DNA of 64,000 nucleotides from JABSSA01 sp039960995 (GCA_039960995.1 JBDVKF010000005.1:1-64000), one strand, 5' to 3'. Shown: positions 34,940-44,366, counted from the stretch's first letter. Numbers and translations are program-made. The notes: generated from the sequence alone by a model not told the origin.

Positions 34940-36673
34940 ATGACACTCAAATCAACCGACGTGTCACCGCAAGCTGCAATGTCCCTTGATGATGCAGTCG
35001 CGAAGATCACAACCGAAAATCCAGTGTTTGAGCTGACACAGGCGACCATTCGCGGTGTGACCTATCCGGTGTTTAAGAATGTCGCGACCAATCTTGGTCA
35101 GATGATGCGGAACGCCAAGTCGGCCCATTGTGACGGTCAAGCTGAGTATCTCGTTTTCGGATCAGAAAGATATACTTACGATACGTTCTTGATGCGCGTT
35201 GAAGCAGTGGCAGACCAGCTGAAAACGCGATTTAACGTCGGTGTCGGTACACGTGTTGCATTGGCAATGGCCAACTGCCCGGAAATGTTGATCGCCAAGA
35301 TGGCCATTGTCAGTCTGGGCGGTGTCGTCGTTTTTCTAAACGCTTGGTGGACACAAGAAGAGCTGGTTTACCCAATTGAAGACAGCGCGGCTCGACTTGT
35401 CTTTGCGGACGAGAAACGACTTGAACGATTATCGCCGCTTAAGGCCACACATGACCTTCACTTGATTTCGGTTCGGTGTGATGGTGGCGATACAAGATTT
35501 TCAGACCTGCTTGCGCACCCTGCCCGCGCTGTTGATTGGCCAGCGATCGATCCGGACTCGGATTTCGCGGTAGTGTATTCATCCGGCACTACGGGGCATC
35601 CAAAAGGCGTCGTGCTGACCCATCGTGGTGCAATCAACGCCGTGTATTCTTGGTTGATGCAGCTTGCGATTTTACCCCTGACAGATCCGCAACCGGCCTC
35701 TGAAACGGCGCCTCCGCGACCGTGCGGTATGATCATAACCCCGTTGTTTCATGTCACGGCAAGCCATCCGGCGTTTTTGGTGTCGATCCCTGCGGGCGCA
35801 AAGCTTGTGTTGATGTCACGTTGGGATGCAGACGAAGCCGTGAGATTGATTGATCGTGAAAAGGTCACGCGGGTCATCGGTGTTCCGACGCAAACGGCAG
35901 ACATAATGGATGCGGCCAAACGGTTGGGGGCAGAATTGAAAACATTGTCGGTTTTGGGGTCTGGTGGCGCAAAACGCCCGCCCGCGCAAGTCACCGAATT
36001 GAACGACGCCCTGCCAAACACGCAAATCAGTACCGGCTGGGGTATGACGGAAACCAATGCCATTGGGATTGGTGCAATTGGGGATGAATACGTGTCCCAC
36101 CCAGCATCGGCGGGCCGTCTTTATCCGCCAATACAACACCTCGAATTCCGTGACGAAAATGGATTACCAGTTCCGCAGGGCGAGATTGGTGAAATTACGG
36201 TAAAAAGCGCGTGTAACATGCGAGAATATTTGAATAAACCGGAGGCGACGCAAAGCGCCCTAAAGGATGGATGGTTGCGCACAGGCGATTTGGGCTACAT
36301 CGATGAACATGGCATTGTGACGATTGTCGACAGGATAAAGAACATCATCATTCGAGGTGGTGAAAATATCGCCTGCTTGGATGTCGAGGCCGCGTTGCAT
36401 AGGCACCCTGCCGTGCTGGAAGCGTGTTCGTTTGCAGTGCCGCATTCACGATTGGGCGAAGTCGTGGGCGCGGCGGTTCTTTTGCGCCCCGATCACCATG
36501 CCACCGCTGACGAAATCACGGATTTTTTGCGCGAACGGATCGCACATTTCAAAGTGCCGAAAAAGATCTGGATCTATGACACCACCCTGCCCCGTGGCGC
36601 GACGGACAAGCTGGACCGGCGCGGCATTCAACAGCATTGTATCGGTCAATTGCGTCAACCTCCTTCCGAATGA
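34940..36673 (+). CDS. Acyl-CoA ligase (AMP-forming, fatty-acyl/aryl-CoA synthetase family)
   Basis: A 577-residue ANL-superfamily ligase that activates a carboxylic acid with ATP and CoA. Motifs: P-loop YSSGTTGHPKGVVLTHRG (about residue 213), ISTGWGMTETNA (about 360), LRTGDLGYIDEHG, DRIKNIIIRGGENI, and the C-terminal PRGATDKLDRR with the catalytic Lys. The first 60 residues are an extension before the canonical N-terminal domain. Substrate cannot be assigned. It opens the catabolic island and is followed nine bases later by an SDR gene. GGGAGGG about 12 bases before the ATG is a good ribosome site. Confidence 0.92.
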   Translation: MTLKSTDVSPQAAMSLDDAVAKITTENPVFELTQATIRGVTYPVFKNVATNLGQMMRNAKSAHCDGQAEYLVFGSERYTYDTFLMRVEAVADQLKTRFNVGVGTRVALAMANCPEMLIAKMAIVSLGGVVVFLNAWWTQEELVYPIEDSAARLVFADEKRLERLSPLKATHDLHLISVRCDGGDTRFSDLLAHPARAVDWPAIDPDSDFAVVYSSGTTGHPKGVVLTHRGAINAVYSWLMQLAILPLTDPQPASETAPPRPCGMIITPLFHVTASHPAFLVSIPAGAKLVLMSRWDADEAVRLIDREKVTRVIGVPTQTADIMDAAKRLGAELKTLSVLGSGGAKRPPAQVTELNDALPNTQISTGWGMTETNAIGIGAIGDEYVSHPASAGRLYPPIQHLEFRDENGLPVPQGEIGEITVKSACNMREYLNKPEATQSALKDGWLRTGDLGYIDEHGIVTIVDRIKNIIIRGGENIACLDVEAALHRHPAVLEACSFAVPHSRLGEVVGAAVLLRPDHHATADEITDFLRERIAHFKVPKKIWIYDTTLPRGATDKLDRRGIQQHCIGQLRQPPSE

Positions 36674-36682
36674 AAGCATACT

Positions 36683-37459
36683 ATGGAACTGAAAGATAAA
36701 ATTGTTGTTGTCACCGGTGCAGCCCGTGGAATTGGCCAAGCTTTGGCCATCGCCTTCGCAAATGAGGGTGCGAAGTCCGTTATCTGTGCGGATATTGATC
36801 TGGACGCGGCCGAGGAAACCGCATCTGGGATTGGCGGAATTGCGGTTAAGACGGATGTGTCAAAAGAGGCTGATATTCAGCGCTTGATCGAAGACACGGA
36901 ACGTGATGTTGGCCCAATCGACCTGTTCGTGTCGAATGCAGGAATTGCGATACCGGGTGGTGTCGAAACGGGCAATGATGACTGGCAACGGATTTGGGAC
37001 ATTAACGTGATGTCTCAGGTGTGGGCCGCGCGGCATATGGTGCCAAAAATGGCAGCACGAGGCGGCGGGTATTTGTTGAACACGGCGTCGGCAGCGGGAT
37101 TGCTAAATCAGGTTGGATCAGCGCCTTATGGCGTGACCAAACATGCCTCTGTCGGATTGGCGGAATGGCTGGCCATGAGCCACGCAGATGACGGGATCAA
37201 GGTGTCTGTCTTGTGCCCGCAAGCCGTGCGCACCGACATGACCAAAGGCCAAGAAGACCACGTGGCCGCATTGGACGGGATGTTAGAGCCGGAAGACGCT
37301 GCGCGCGCCTGTGTAGAGACTATTAGAGCCGAAACCTTCCTTGTGCTGCCGCATCCAAAAGTGCTGGATTACATGCGTATGAAAACAGCCGATTATGATC
37401 GTTGGATTGGCGGCATGACCAAGTTGCATCGCCAATTTGGCGATTGGTCCAAGGACTGA
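36683..37459 (+). CDS. Short-chain dehydrogenase/reductase
   Basis: A 258-residue classical SDR. NAD(P) motif TGAARGIGQAL at residue 12, NNAG-equivalent SNAGIAIPGG, and catalytic Tyr/Lys in YGVTK. Asp in ADIDL after beta-2 suggests NAD preference. Co-transcribed with the acyl-CoA ligase and convergent with the thioesterase gene, with which it is directly abutted (37459/37460). It may oxidise a hydroxyacyl intermediate, but this is inferred. Confidence 0.9.
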   Translation: MELKDKIVVVTGAARGIGQALAIAFANEGAKSVICADIDLDAAEETASGIGGIAVKTDVSKEADIQRLIEDTERDVGPIDLFVSNAGIAIPGGVETGNDDWQRIWDINVMSQVWAARHMVPKMAARGGGYLLNTASAAGLLNQVGSAPYGVTKHASVGLAEWLAMSHADDGIKVSVLCPQAVRTDMTKGQEDHVAALDGMLEPEDAARACVETIRAETFLVLPHPKVLDYMRMKTADYDRWIGGMTKLHRQFGDWSKD

Positions 37460-38326
37460 TCAGCTGGGTTCGATCGGGCGGATCAGCCCTTCTTGGGCGA
37501 CACTGGCGACCAACTGCCCTGCCCGGTCGTAAATCATCCCGCGATTGAACCCACGCGCCCCGCCGGTCCATGGGCTGTCCATCGTATAAAGATGCCAGTC
37601 ATGAAACGACGTCTGTTGATGAAACCACATGGCGTGATCCAGGCTGGCTGTCATGGCGTTTCCAGTGAACCACGTCAGCCCATGCGGACGCAGACCTGAG
37701 CCAAGCAGGTCCATGTCGGATGCGTAGGCCAGCAAACAATGCTGCATCCTGATATCGCAGCCTTCAGCGGCAGCCATGCGGAACCACAAATGGTGTTTGT
37801 CGGATTCCGGTTCTGGGTTGAACATATCACGCGGGGCAACCGCCCTTATTTCAATTGGGCGTGGGCGCAAAAATTCATCCTGCCATTTTTCTGGAATGTT
37901 CTCGACAACCTTTTTGCGCAGCTCTAGGCGGCTTTCCAGATTTTCAGGAACTTCAACGTCGGGCGCATCATGCTGATGGTGCCAGCCCTCTTCGGTTACA
38001 TGGAAAGAACAGGTCATGTTGAGGATCTGTTTGCCATGCTGGATCGCCACCACGCGCCGCGTTGTAAAGCTGCCCCCGTCGCGGGACCGGTCGATTTGGT
38101 AAATAACAGGAACTTTGGGGTCGCCCGGCCGAATGAAATATGCATGCAATGAATGGCACAGACGATCATCCACAGTCGCGTAGGCGCTGGCCAAGGCTTG
38201 ACCAATGACCTGCCCGCCAAAGATGCGCATGGGGGTTTCCCCGCCCGCTCCTGTGCCGCGAAACAGATCAACCTCAAGCTGTTCAGGGCGTAGCAGGTTC
38301 AGCAAGGTTTCGTGCTCCGCGCTCAT
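37460..38326 (-). CDS. tesB: Acyl-CoA thioesterase II (TesB)
   Basis: A 288-residue double-hotdog thioesterase. ATG 38326 overlaps the stop of the next upstream gene (ATGA), and the conserved start LLNLLRPEQLEVDLFRG follows. Other TesB blocks: RIFGGQVIGQALASAY, LHAYFIRPGDPKVPVIYQID, RDGGSFTTRRVVAIQHGKQI, and HQTSFHDWHLY with the C-terminal GQLVASVAQEGLIR. It hydrolyses acyl-CoAs and may relieve CoA sequestration during catabolism of a poorly degraded acid. Confidence 0.94.
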   Translation of the reverse strand: MSAEHETLLNLLRPEQLEVDLFRGTGAGGETPMRIFGGQVIGQALASAYATVDDRLCHSLHAYFIRPGDPKVPVIYQIDRSRDGGSFTTRRVVAIQHGKQILNMTCSFHVTEEGWHHQHDAPDVEVPENLESRLELRKKVVENIPEKWQDEFLRPRPIEIRAVAPRDMFNPEPESDKHHLWFRMAAAEGCDIRMQHCLLAYASDMDLLGSGLRPHGLTWFTGNAMTASLDHAMWFHQQTSFHDWHLYTMDSPWTGGARGFNRGMIYDRAGQLVASVAQEGLIRPIEPS

Positions 38327-39534
38327 ACCAATGCTCCGTGCACAAGGGCTTTTAGCTGCGGGCGCGCAGGGTAACTGGAACTTGGCGAAAGCTGGGTCAA
38401 AAACACGACGCTGAACCCGCGTGCGCGGTCGATCCAAAAGAATGTGGATGCCATGCCGCCCCAGCTGAAATCACCGACACTGCTTGGTGTTCGACTGCGT
38501 GCCGCATCCAAAACGACCGCGCCGCCAATTCCAAAGCCCATGCCTTCCATGGGCTGTTCTGCGAAACTGGATGGTCCCATCGATGCGATATCTCCGGCCA
38601 AATGGTTTTGCATCATGAAATCAAGCGTTGCTGGGGAAACCAGTCGTGTCCCATCCGCCGCCTGCCCGCTGTGCAGACATTCCGCAAACGCCATGAAATC
38701 ATCCAAAGTTCCAACCAAGCCACCACCGCCTGAGAACAAAGTCGTGCGGCGCAATTGCGAACCTTCTGCGTCATCTGCCAATCGCAGCGGATCGCCGCCT
38801 GTTGATGACGCGTTCAAATCCATCGCGTTGCCTGCAAGCGGCGTATACAGATTGGCAAATCGATCCAGCGATGCATCCGGTATAATGAAACCCGTGTCGC
38901 GCATCCCCAACGGGTCAAAAATCCGTTCCTGAAATACGCGGTCCAGACTTTGCCCTGTGATCACTTCGATCACGCGTCCGATGACGTCTATGCCAAGTGA
39001 ATATTCCCAGCGGCTGCCGGGCTGGAACGCCAAGGGAAGACCGGACAACTGCACAGCCATGTCCGCGAGTGTCCCTTGCGTTGGTCCAAAAAAGATCTTT
39101 TGTTCATCAAGCGCTTGAGGCACCAGACCGGGGTTGAACGCATAGGAAATGCCAGACGTGTGGGTCAGCAATTGATGTAACGTCGGCGTGGCACAGGATG
39201 TCGTTTGATCCAAGCTGACGGCCTCAGGGATCAACGCCTGCATATTCTTGAATTCTGGGACAAACGCATCAAGTGGCGCATCGAGATGAACCAATCCCTC
39301 TTCGACAAGCATCATCAAAACCATCGACGTGACAGGTTTGGTCATCGAATAAAGACGCACGATCGTGTCACGTTGAAACGGTGTGGACGCGGCCAGATCA
39401 CGCAATCCTTTTGCTTTGTGGAAAATTTCAGAGTTGCCCGATTGGATCAAAACGCTGCATCCGGCAAATTTCCGGTCTGCCACATAAGCGTCCATCCAAG
39501 TTTCGATACGGTTCAGGCGATTGTGATCAAACAT
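38323..39534 (-). CDS. Serine hydrolase, beta-lactamase (class C/esterase EstB) family
   Basis: A 403-residue protein with the class C beta-lactamase fold. The nucleophile motif is SMTK (SxxK) in LYSMTKPVTSM, and the Tyr motif is WEYSLGIDVIG. No signal peptide is present (it begins MFDHNRLNRIETWMDAYVADR), so it is cytoplasmic and more likely an esterase or lactonase than a resistance enzyme. It is translationally coupled to tesB by a four-base overlap. Confidence 0.9.
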   Translation of the reverse strand: MFDHNRLNRIETWMDAYVADRKFAGCSVLIQSGNSEIFHKAKGLRDLAASTPFQRDTIVRLYSMTKPVTSMVLMMLVEEGLVHLDAPLDAFVPEFKNMQALIPEAVSLDQTTSCATPTLHQLLTHTSGISYAFNPGLVPQALDEQKIFFGPTQGTLADMAVQLSGLPLAFQPGSRWEYSLGIDVIGRVIEVITGQSLDRVFQERIFDPLGMRDTGFIIPDASLDRFANLYTPLAGNAMDLNASSTGGDPLRLADDAEGSQLRRTTLFSGGGGLVGTLDDFMAFAECLHSGQAADGTRLVSPATLDFMMQNHLAGDIASMGPSSFAEQPMEGMGFGIGGAVVLDAARSRTPSSVGDFSWGGMASTFFWIDRARGFSVVFLTQLSPSSSYPARPQLKALVHGALV

Positions 39535-39655
39535 GGGGTGCGTCTTTCATAGGATTGCGCAGATTGTGACGGTCTGGGCGCGGGCTCACAAGTCAAAAGC
39601 GTTGACCACCTCGAACAGCCTGATACCTTTTGCACAAACCAACGGAGATTTGGCT

Positions 39656-40264
39656 TTGCTGACATTACATTTCGCACCAAATAGCCGTGCAGTTCGTGCC
39701 GTTTGGCTGCTGGAAGAACTTGGGTTGGATTATCAGCTGGAACGCTATGCGTTGGGGGCGCCGGAAATGCGCAGCCCTGAGTTTCGAAAAGTCCATCCCA
39801 TGGGCCGTGTTCCGGTTCTAGAAGACGGCGATATTCGCTTGTTCGAAAGCGGCGCGATCATGGAATACCTGATCTCGCGCCATGGTCAGGGGCGATTACG
39901 CCCTGCTGAGGACAGCGCGCATTACCCGGCCTATCTGCAATGGCTGCACTATTCCGAAGGCATGATCATGCCACCGATCAACAGCTATATGGTCGAAACC
40001 TTTTTCCTTCCCCCTGAACGCCAATCCGAAGTGCATGCAAAGCGCGCCAAAAAGCTGATGGGGCAAATGCTTGTTGCGGTAGATGCCGGACTTGCGGGGC
40101 GGGAATATTTGGCCGGTGATTTTTCTGCGGCGGACATCATGACCGGATCAGCGGTTCTTTCGGCGCAGCATATTGGCGTAGACCTATCAGAAATGCGGGA
40201 CTTGCAGGCGTATTGTACGCGATTGCAAGCCCGCCCAGCTTATCAGAAGGCATCAAACACATGA
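39656..40264 (+). CDS. Glutathione S-transferase family protein
   Basis: A 202-residue GST-fold protein. I choose TTG 39656 because GGAG lies about nine bases upstream and the thioredoxin-like domain (LTLHFAPNSRAVRAVWLLEELG) begins immediately. Upstream in-frame starts add unrelated sequence. The cis-Pro and Glu-Ser glutathione site are visible in HPMGRVPVLED and RLFESGAIMEYL. The C-terminal helical domain is complete. It overlaps the next SDR gene (ATGA). In this setting it could be a glutathione-dependent isomerase or dehalogenase-like enzyme of the catabolic island, but no specific role can be assigned. Confidence 0.86.
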   Translation: MLTLHFAPNSRAVRAVWLLEELGLDYQLERYALGAPEMRSPEFRKVHPMGRVPVLEDGDIRLFESGAIMEYLISRHGQGRLRPAEDSAHYPAYLQWLHYSEGMIMPPINSYMVETFFLPPERQSEVHAKRAKKLMGQMLVAVDAGLAGREYLAGDFSAADIMTGSAVLSAQHIGVDLSEMRDLQAYCTRLQARPAYQKASNT

Positions 40265-40977
40265 GTCATATTCTAATCGTAGGGGCTGGTGATTACATCG
40301 GTTCTGCTGTTGCGCGTCGGTTTGCACAAGGTGGGTATCGCGTGTCGGTGGGGCGTCGTAATGGCGAAAAGCTTGAACCATTGACGTCCGAAATCGCGGC
40401 CGCTGGCGGACAGGCGCATGGCTATACCGTTGACGCGCGCGATGAGGACAGCATCAACGCGACCATGGCCGCCTGCGAAGCGATCGAACCGCTTGATATC
40501 GTGCTGTTCAATGTCGGTGGGAATGTTCTGTTCCCCATTCGGGAAACGACATCGCAGGTCTTTCGTAAAGTGTGGGAAATGGCGTGCTTTGGCGGTTTCC
40601 AAACCGGACGTGCCGCCGCCGAGATCATGGTGCCACGTGGTAAAGGGTGCATCTTTTTCACCGGCGCGACGGCTTCGATGCGGGGATCATCTGGTTTCTC
40701 GGCTTTCGCCAGTGCTAAGGCAGGTTTGCGAAATCTGGCCCAATCCATGGCGCGTGAGTTGGGTCCCCAAGGTATCCATGTCGCTCATCTCGTGATTGAT
40801 GCAGGTGTGGACACGGATTGGATACGTGAATTCATGGCACAGCGTGGGCGGATCTTGGAATCGGATGATTTGGTCAACCCCGCCTCAGTTGCAGAAGCGT
40901 ATTGGGGATTGGCCAATCAAACGCCAGACGCGTGGACCTTCGAAATGGACCTGCGCCCAGACAGAGAGACGTGGTGA
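40261..40977 (+). CDS. Atypical SDR-family protein (Phe in place of catalytic Tyr)
   Basis: A 238-residue Rossmann protein, ATG 40261 overlapping the GST stop. N-terminal ILIVGAGDYIGSAVARRFA binds the dinucleotide, and the start of beta-4 reads NVGGN instead of NNAG. The catalytic YxxxK is FASAK: the Lys is kept, but Tyr is replaced by Phe. This variant occurs in a subfamily of SDRs and suggests altered or non-redox activity. It overlaps the next gene by one base. Confidence 0.85.
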   Translation: MSHILIVGAGDYIGSAVARRFAQGGYRVSVGRRNGEKLEPLTSEIAAAGGQAHGYTVDARDEDSINATMAACEAIEPLDIVLFNVGGNVLFPIRETTSQVFRKVWEMACFGGFQTGRAAAEIMVPRGKGCIFFTGATASMRGSSGFSAFASAKAGLRNLAQSMARELGPQGIHVAHLVIDAGVDTDWIREFMAQRGRILESDDLVNPASVAEAYWGLANQTPDAWTFEMDLRPDRETW

Positions 40978-41585
40978 TGCCCGAGATCGAATTCCTATAT
41001 GACTTTGGGTCACCGAACGCATATCTGGTTCATAAGGTCCTGCCCGGAATCGCGAAAGATCACGAGGCGCGTGTAACCTATAGCCCCATCCTTTTGGGTG
41101 GGGTTTTTAAGGCGACCAACAATCAAGCGCCCCTCGCCGCGTTCGCCGATGTGACCGGTAAGGTCGCTTATATCCGACGCGAATTCGCACGTTTTATTGA
41201 ACGTCACGCGGTTCCATTTAAGTGGAATGACTATTTCCCTGTGAACACTCTGACATTGATGCGAGGCGCGTTGTTTGCACAGGGCAAGGCGTGGGAACAG
41301 CAATATATCGATACCTGCTTTGACGCGATGTGGATGCAAGGTGCCAATATGGCCGATCCAGATGTTTTCGTAACGACTTTGGGTGCCGCAGGGCTGCCCG
41401 GCGCAGACATTCTAAGCGCGACAAAAATCCCAGATGTTAAAGGGCGTTTGGCCTCTGTTACGGACGAGGCCATTGCGCGCAAAGTCTTTGGGGCGCCGAC
41501 ACTGTTTGTCAAAGACGAGATGTTTTTTGGCAAGGATGCGTTGGACGATTTGGTCTGGCGATTGGAACAAATCAAAGCTGGGTAA
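40977..41585 (+). CDS. DsbA-fold 2-hydroxychromene-2-carboxylate isomerase-like protein
   Basis: A 202-residue protein of the DsbA/HCCA-isomerase/kappa-GST family. It begins IEFLYDFGSPNAYLVHKVLP, where DsbA would have CxxC; the HCCA isomerase subgroup uses Ser (here FGSPNAY) to activate glutathione. Later blocks are PFKWNDYFPVNTLTLMRGAL and FGAPTLFVKDEMFFGKDALDDL. Known members isomerise a naphthalene-pathway intermediate in a glutathione-dependent way. Pairing with the GST two genes upstream hints at glutathione chemistry on a ring-derived or unsaturated substrate. Confidence 0.9.
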   Translation: MPEIEFLYDFGSPNAYLVHKVLPGIAKDHEARVTYSPILLGGVFKATNNQAPLAAFADVTGKVAYIRREFARFIERHAVPFKWNDYFPVNTLTLMRGALFAQGKAWEQQYIDTCFDAMWMQGANMADPDVFVTTLGAAGLPGADILSATKIPDVKGRLASVTDEAIARKVFGAPTLFVKDEMFFGKDALDDLVWRLEQIKAG

Positions 41586-41611
41586 TTGTTTCGCGCCTGT
41601 CTTGGGCGATG

Positions 41612-42313
41612 TTAAACCTCAAGCCATTCCTTGCGGATGTCATCGCGGTTTTTCAGCTCGGCAGGCGTGCCTTCAAACACCATTTGACCATGACCCATAA
41701 CATAAACCCGATCCGCGATATCCAGCGCGATCGCCAGTTTTTGTTCAACAAGCAGCGTCGCAATCCCGCGTTTGGCGATTTCCTGCAAAAGCTGGGCAAC
41801 ACGTGTCACCATTTGCGGTGACAGCCCTTCGGTTGGTTCATCGATCATGACCAAATCGGGATCACCCATCAACGTGCGGCACATGGTCAGCATTTGTTGT
41901 TCGCCCCCTGACAAGACAGATGCTTCGACATCTGCGCGGCGTCCAAGGTTTTCGAACATCTCAAACATGTCCTGCATCGACCAGCGACCCGATCCCTCTT
42001 TCTGACCGGGTTTCAGGCCAAGGATCAAATTCTGGCGTGTTGTTAGACCGGGAAAGATGTCGCGATTTTCGGGAACATAACCAATGCCCAGATTGGCGAT
42101 TTCATAGGCCTTTTTGCCCGCAATATTTTGCCCCCGAAACTTGACGGTTCCTTGAGGTTCGACCTCGCCCATCACTGCCTTGCAGGTGGTGGATCGCCCG
42201 ACCCCGTTGCGGCCCAGCAAAGCGACAATCTCGCCTTCGCCGATCTTCATATCCACGCCCTGAAGGATGTGAGATTTGCCATAATACGCGTGCAGATCCA
42301 ATACGTCGAGCAT
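41612..42313 (-). CDS. LivF-type ABC transporter ATPase with Walker A Lys-to-Arg change
   Basis: A 233-residue ATPase, LivF-like (signature LSGGEQQMLTMCRTLM, Walker B LVMIDEPTEGLSP, H-loop region TLLVEQKLAIA). The Walker A reads LLGRNGVGRSTT: residue 40, normally the phosphate-binding Lys of GKS/T, is Arg (codon CGA at 42196-42194). All other motifs are intact, so it may work asymmetrically with the intact LivG-like partner. It is the last gene of a minus-strand run starting near 53560. The neighbouring transporter genes imply import of the island's substrate. Confidence 0.92.
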   Translation of the reverse strand: MLDVLDLHAYYGKSHILQGVDMKIGEGEIVALLGRNGVGRSTTCKAVMGEVEPQGTVKFRGQNIAGKKAYEIANLGIGYVPENRDIFPGLTTRQNLILGLKPGQKEGSGRWSMQDMFEMFENLGRRADVEASVLSGGEQQMLTMCRTLMGDPDLVMIDEPTEGLSPQMVTRVAQLLQEIAKRGIATLLVEQKLAIALDIADRVYVMGHGQMVFEGTPAELKNRDDIRKEWLEV

Positions 42314-43071
42314 CAGTGCTCTTCCTCCAAAGCAGCGCCAAGATAGGCTTCTTGAACTTTTGGGTTGGCCCGCACTTCCTCAGGGCTGCCCGTGGCGATG
42401 ATTTCCCCGTACACCAAAACGCTGATCCGGTCGGCAAGGCCAAAAACCACGCCCATATCGTGTTCGACCATGATCAGGGTTTTGTTTTCTGTCACGCGTT
42501 TAATCAGATCAACGATATAATCGGTTTCGGAATGGCTCATGCCGGCTGTGGGTTCGTCCAACATGATAACGTTCGCCCCACCCGCAATCGTAATCCCGAT
42601 CTCAAGCGCGCGTTGCTCGGCGTAACTTAGCACGCCTGCAGGCAGTTCACGTCGAGACGTCAGGTTGATCATCTCAAGGATTTCATCCGCGCCGTCGGTC
42701 AAAGGTTGCTGTTTGCCCACCAAGTTCCAGAACGAATATTTGTACCCTTGCGCCCACAGCAAGGCGCAGCGCACATTTTCGAACACAGTCATTTTGGGAA
42801 AGATATTGGTGATCTGAAATGATCGAGACAGACCCAGCCGGTTGATCTGGTACGGGGCCAATCCGGCCAAGTTCTGCCCGTGCAGTGAAATACGCCCAGA
42901 TGTCTGCGGAAAACGCCCGGTGATCAGATTGAACAGGGTCGATTTGCCTGCACCGTTTGGACCGATAATCGCATGCCGTTCACCCGCAGGTATATCAAGG
43001 GACACGCCACGTATGATCTCGGTCTTACCAAAGCTTTTTTGCAGATCTGCCAGTTGCAACGCTGATGTCAT
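42313..43071 (-). CDS. LivG-type ABC transporter ATPase
   Basis: A 252-residue ATPase with intact Walker A GPNGAGKST, signature-region LSYAEQRALEIGITIA (the LivG-typical LSYGEQ variant), Walker B VIMLDEPTAGMSH and H-loop MVEHDMGVVF. It overlaps the permease gene upstream by four bases and abuts the LivF-like gene (shared base at 42313). It would supply the canonical ATP site if the LivF-like partner is impaired. Confidence 0.94.
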   Translation of the reverse strand: MTSALQLADLQKSFGKTEIIRGVSLDIPAGERHAIIGPNGAGKSTLFNLITGRFPQTSGRISLHGQNLAGLAPYQINRLGLSRSFQITNIFPKMTVFENVRCALLWAQGYKYSFWNLVGKQQPLTDGADEILEMINLTSRRELPAGVLSYAEQRALEIGITIAGGANVIMLDEPTAGMSHSETDYIVDLIKRVTENKTLIMVEHDMGVVFGLADRISVLVYGEIIATGSPEEVRANPKVQEAYLGAALEEEH

Positions 43072-44366
43072 CGGCCTGTCCCATCGGGGGTATTGGCGTC
43101 ATTCCACGCATCGAGCATTGCGGGCGTTCCCTTGCGGCACAACCAGATGCCAATGCTTGTCACGGCTATCACAATCACCCATGGCAAGATGCTGTGACTG
43201 TTGAAGGTGGTCCAATAGACGGTCATTTCTTCGTCGCCGATGCTGGCATGACGCAGGTGGAATATCATCTCGATCAAAGCGGCTACTCCAAGCAGCCCGA
43301 CCAGCCCTGGCAAAAGCGTTCGCACATAGGGAATGAACATACGATGCAATTTGCCCAGTCGGAATGCGGGAACATGCATCATCAACAACCCAGCCAGCCC
43401 GCCCGGAAAATACATGACGGTCGCCACAAACAGCAGGCCCGCATAAAACGCCCAAAGTTCGGTTTGTAGGCTGAGAACTGTTTGAACCAGCGTAAAGACG
43501 ATAGCGCCCAAAATGGGCCCAAAGAAAAAGCCGACGCCCCCCAAAAAGGTGATCAATAAGATCAGGCCCGATTGTGTGGTGTTCAAGTTCTCTTCGGTCA
43601 CTATTTCATAGTTTATTGCGAACAGCCCACCGGCGACGCCCGCGAAAAAGCCGGATGCAACAAAGCTGTAAAACCGGACCCAACGTGCAGAATAGCCAAG
43701 AAACTCGGCACGTTCGGGGTTGTCGCGTACGGCGTTTGCCATCCGTCCGATGGGGGTGCGTGAAAACAGATACATCAGCGCAGCGGATACGATCGTCCAG
43801 AATGCGATGAGATAGTACACTTCGATCTGTTGAAGGAATTCGACGCCAAAGAATGGCAGGCCATATGTACGGTCGCCAGACACGCCTTCTTCGCCTCCGA
43901 AGAAGGCGACGATGATCACGGAACAAGCCGCAATCAATTCACCGACGCCAAGCGAGATCATAGCAAATACAGTGCCCGCTTTTCGGGTGGAAAAGCTGCC
44001 CACGATCAAGGCCAAGCCCATGCCGAACATCCCACCAAAAATTGGCAACACAGGCAGTGGCAACATGCCAAAGAACGCATCCCAATTCATGATGTGAACG
44101 CACAAGAATCCACCGACGCCCATATAGACGGCATGCCCAAATGACAGCATTCCGCCCTGCCCTAACAACATATTATACGCCAGTGCGAAAATGATGGTGA
44201 TCAGCATCTGGTTCATGATTGTCAGCCCCGAATTCGAGGTGAAGACAAATGGCAAAAGCAACAGGATCACGGCTCCGATGATCCATGGTGTCAACGTCAA
44301 GGTCATGCTGCCTGCACGCATACGGTATTGCGCCTTGGCCGGATCGGTCGAGGAATACTCGCTCAT
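43068..44366 (-). CDS. LivM-type ABC transporter permease
   Basis: A 432-residue multi-pass membrane permease (about ten hydrophobic segments). It has the LivM text MLLGQGGMLSFGHAVYMGVG (about residues 66-85) and the coupling loop TPIGRMANAVRDNPERAEFLGYSARWVR (about 210-236). The C-terminal 60 residues include an extra hydrophobic segment (LPWVIVIAVTSIGIWLCR) beyond the common LivM core. Both ends overlap neighbours by four bases. Confidence 0.93.
   Translation of the reverse strand: MSEYSSTDPAKAQYRMRAGSMTLTLTPWIIGAVILLLLPFVFTSNSGLTIMNQMLITIIFALAYNMLLGQGGMLSFGHAVYMGVGGFLCVHIMNWDAFFGMLPLPVLPIFGGMFGMGLALIVGSFSTRKAGTVFAMISLGVGELIAACSVIIVAFFGGEEGVSGDRTYGLPFFGVEFLQQIEVYYLIAFWTIVSAALMYLFSRTPIGRMANAVRDNPERAEFLGYSARWVRFYSFVASGFFAGVAGGLFAINYEIVTEENLNTTQSGLILLITFLGGVGFFFGPILGAIVFTLVQTVLSLQTELWAFYAGLLFVATVMYFPGGLAGLLMMHVPAFRLGKLHRMFIPYVRTLLPGLVGLLGVAALIEMIFHLRHASIGDEEMTVYWTTFNSHSILPWVIVIAVTSIGIWLCRKGTPAMLDAWNDANTPDGTGR

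Noticed and set aside
38323..39534. Antibiotic-resistance beta-lactamase
   Set aside because: It has the SxxK fold but no signal peptide, and it is coupled to a thioesterase gene in a catabolic cluster; an esterase-type role is more likely.
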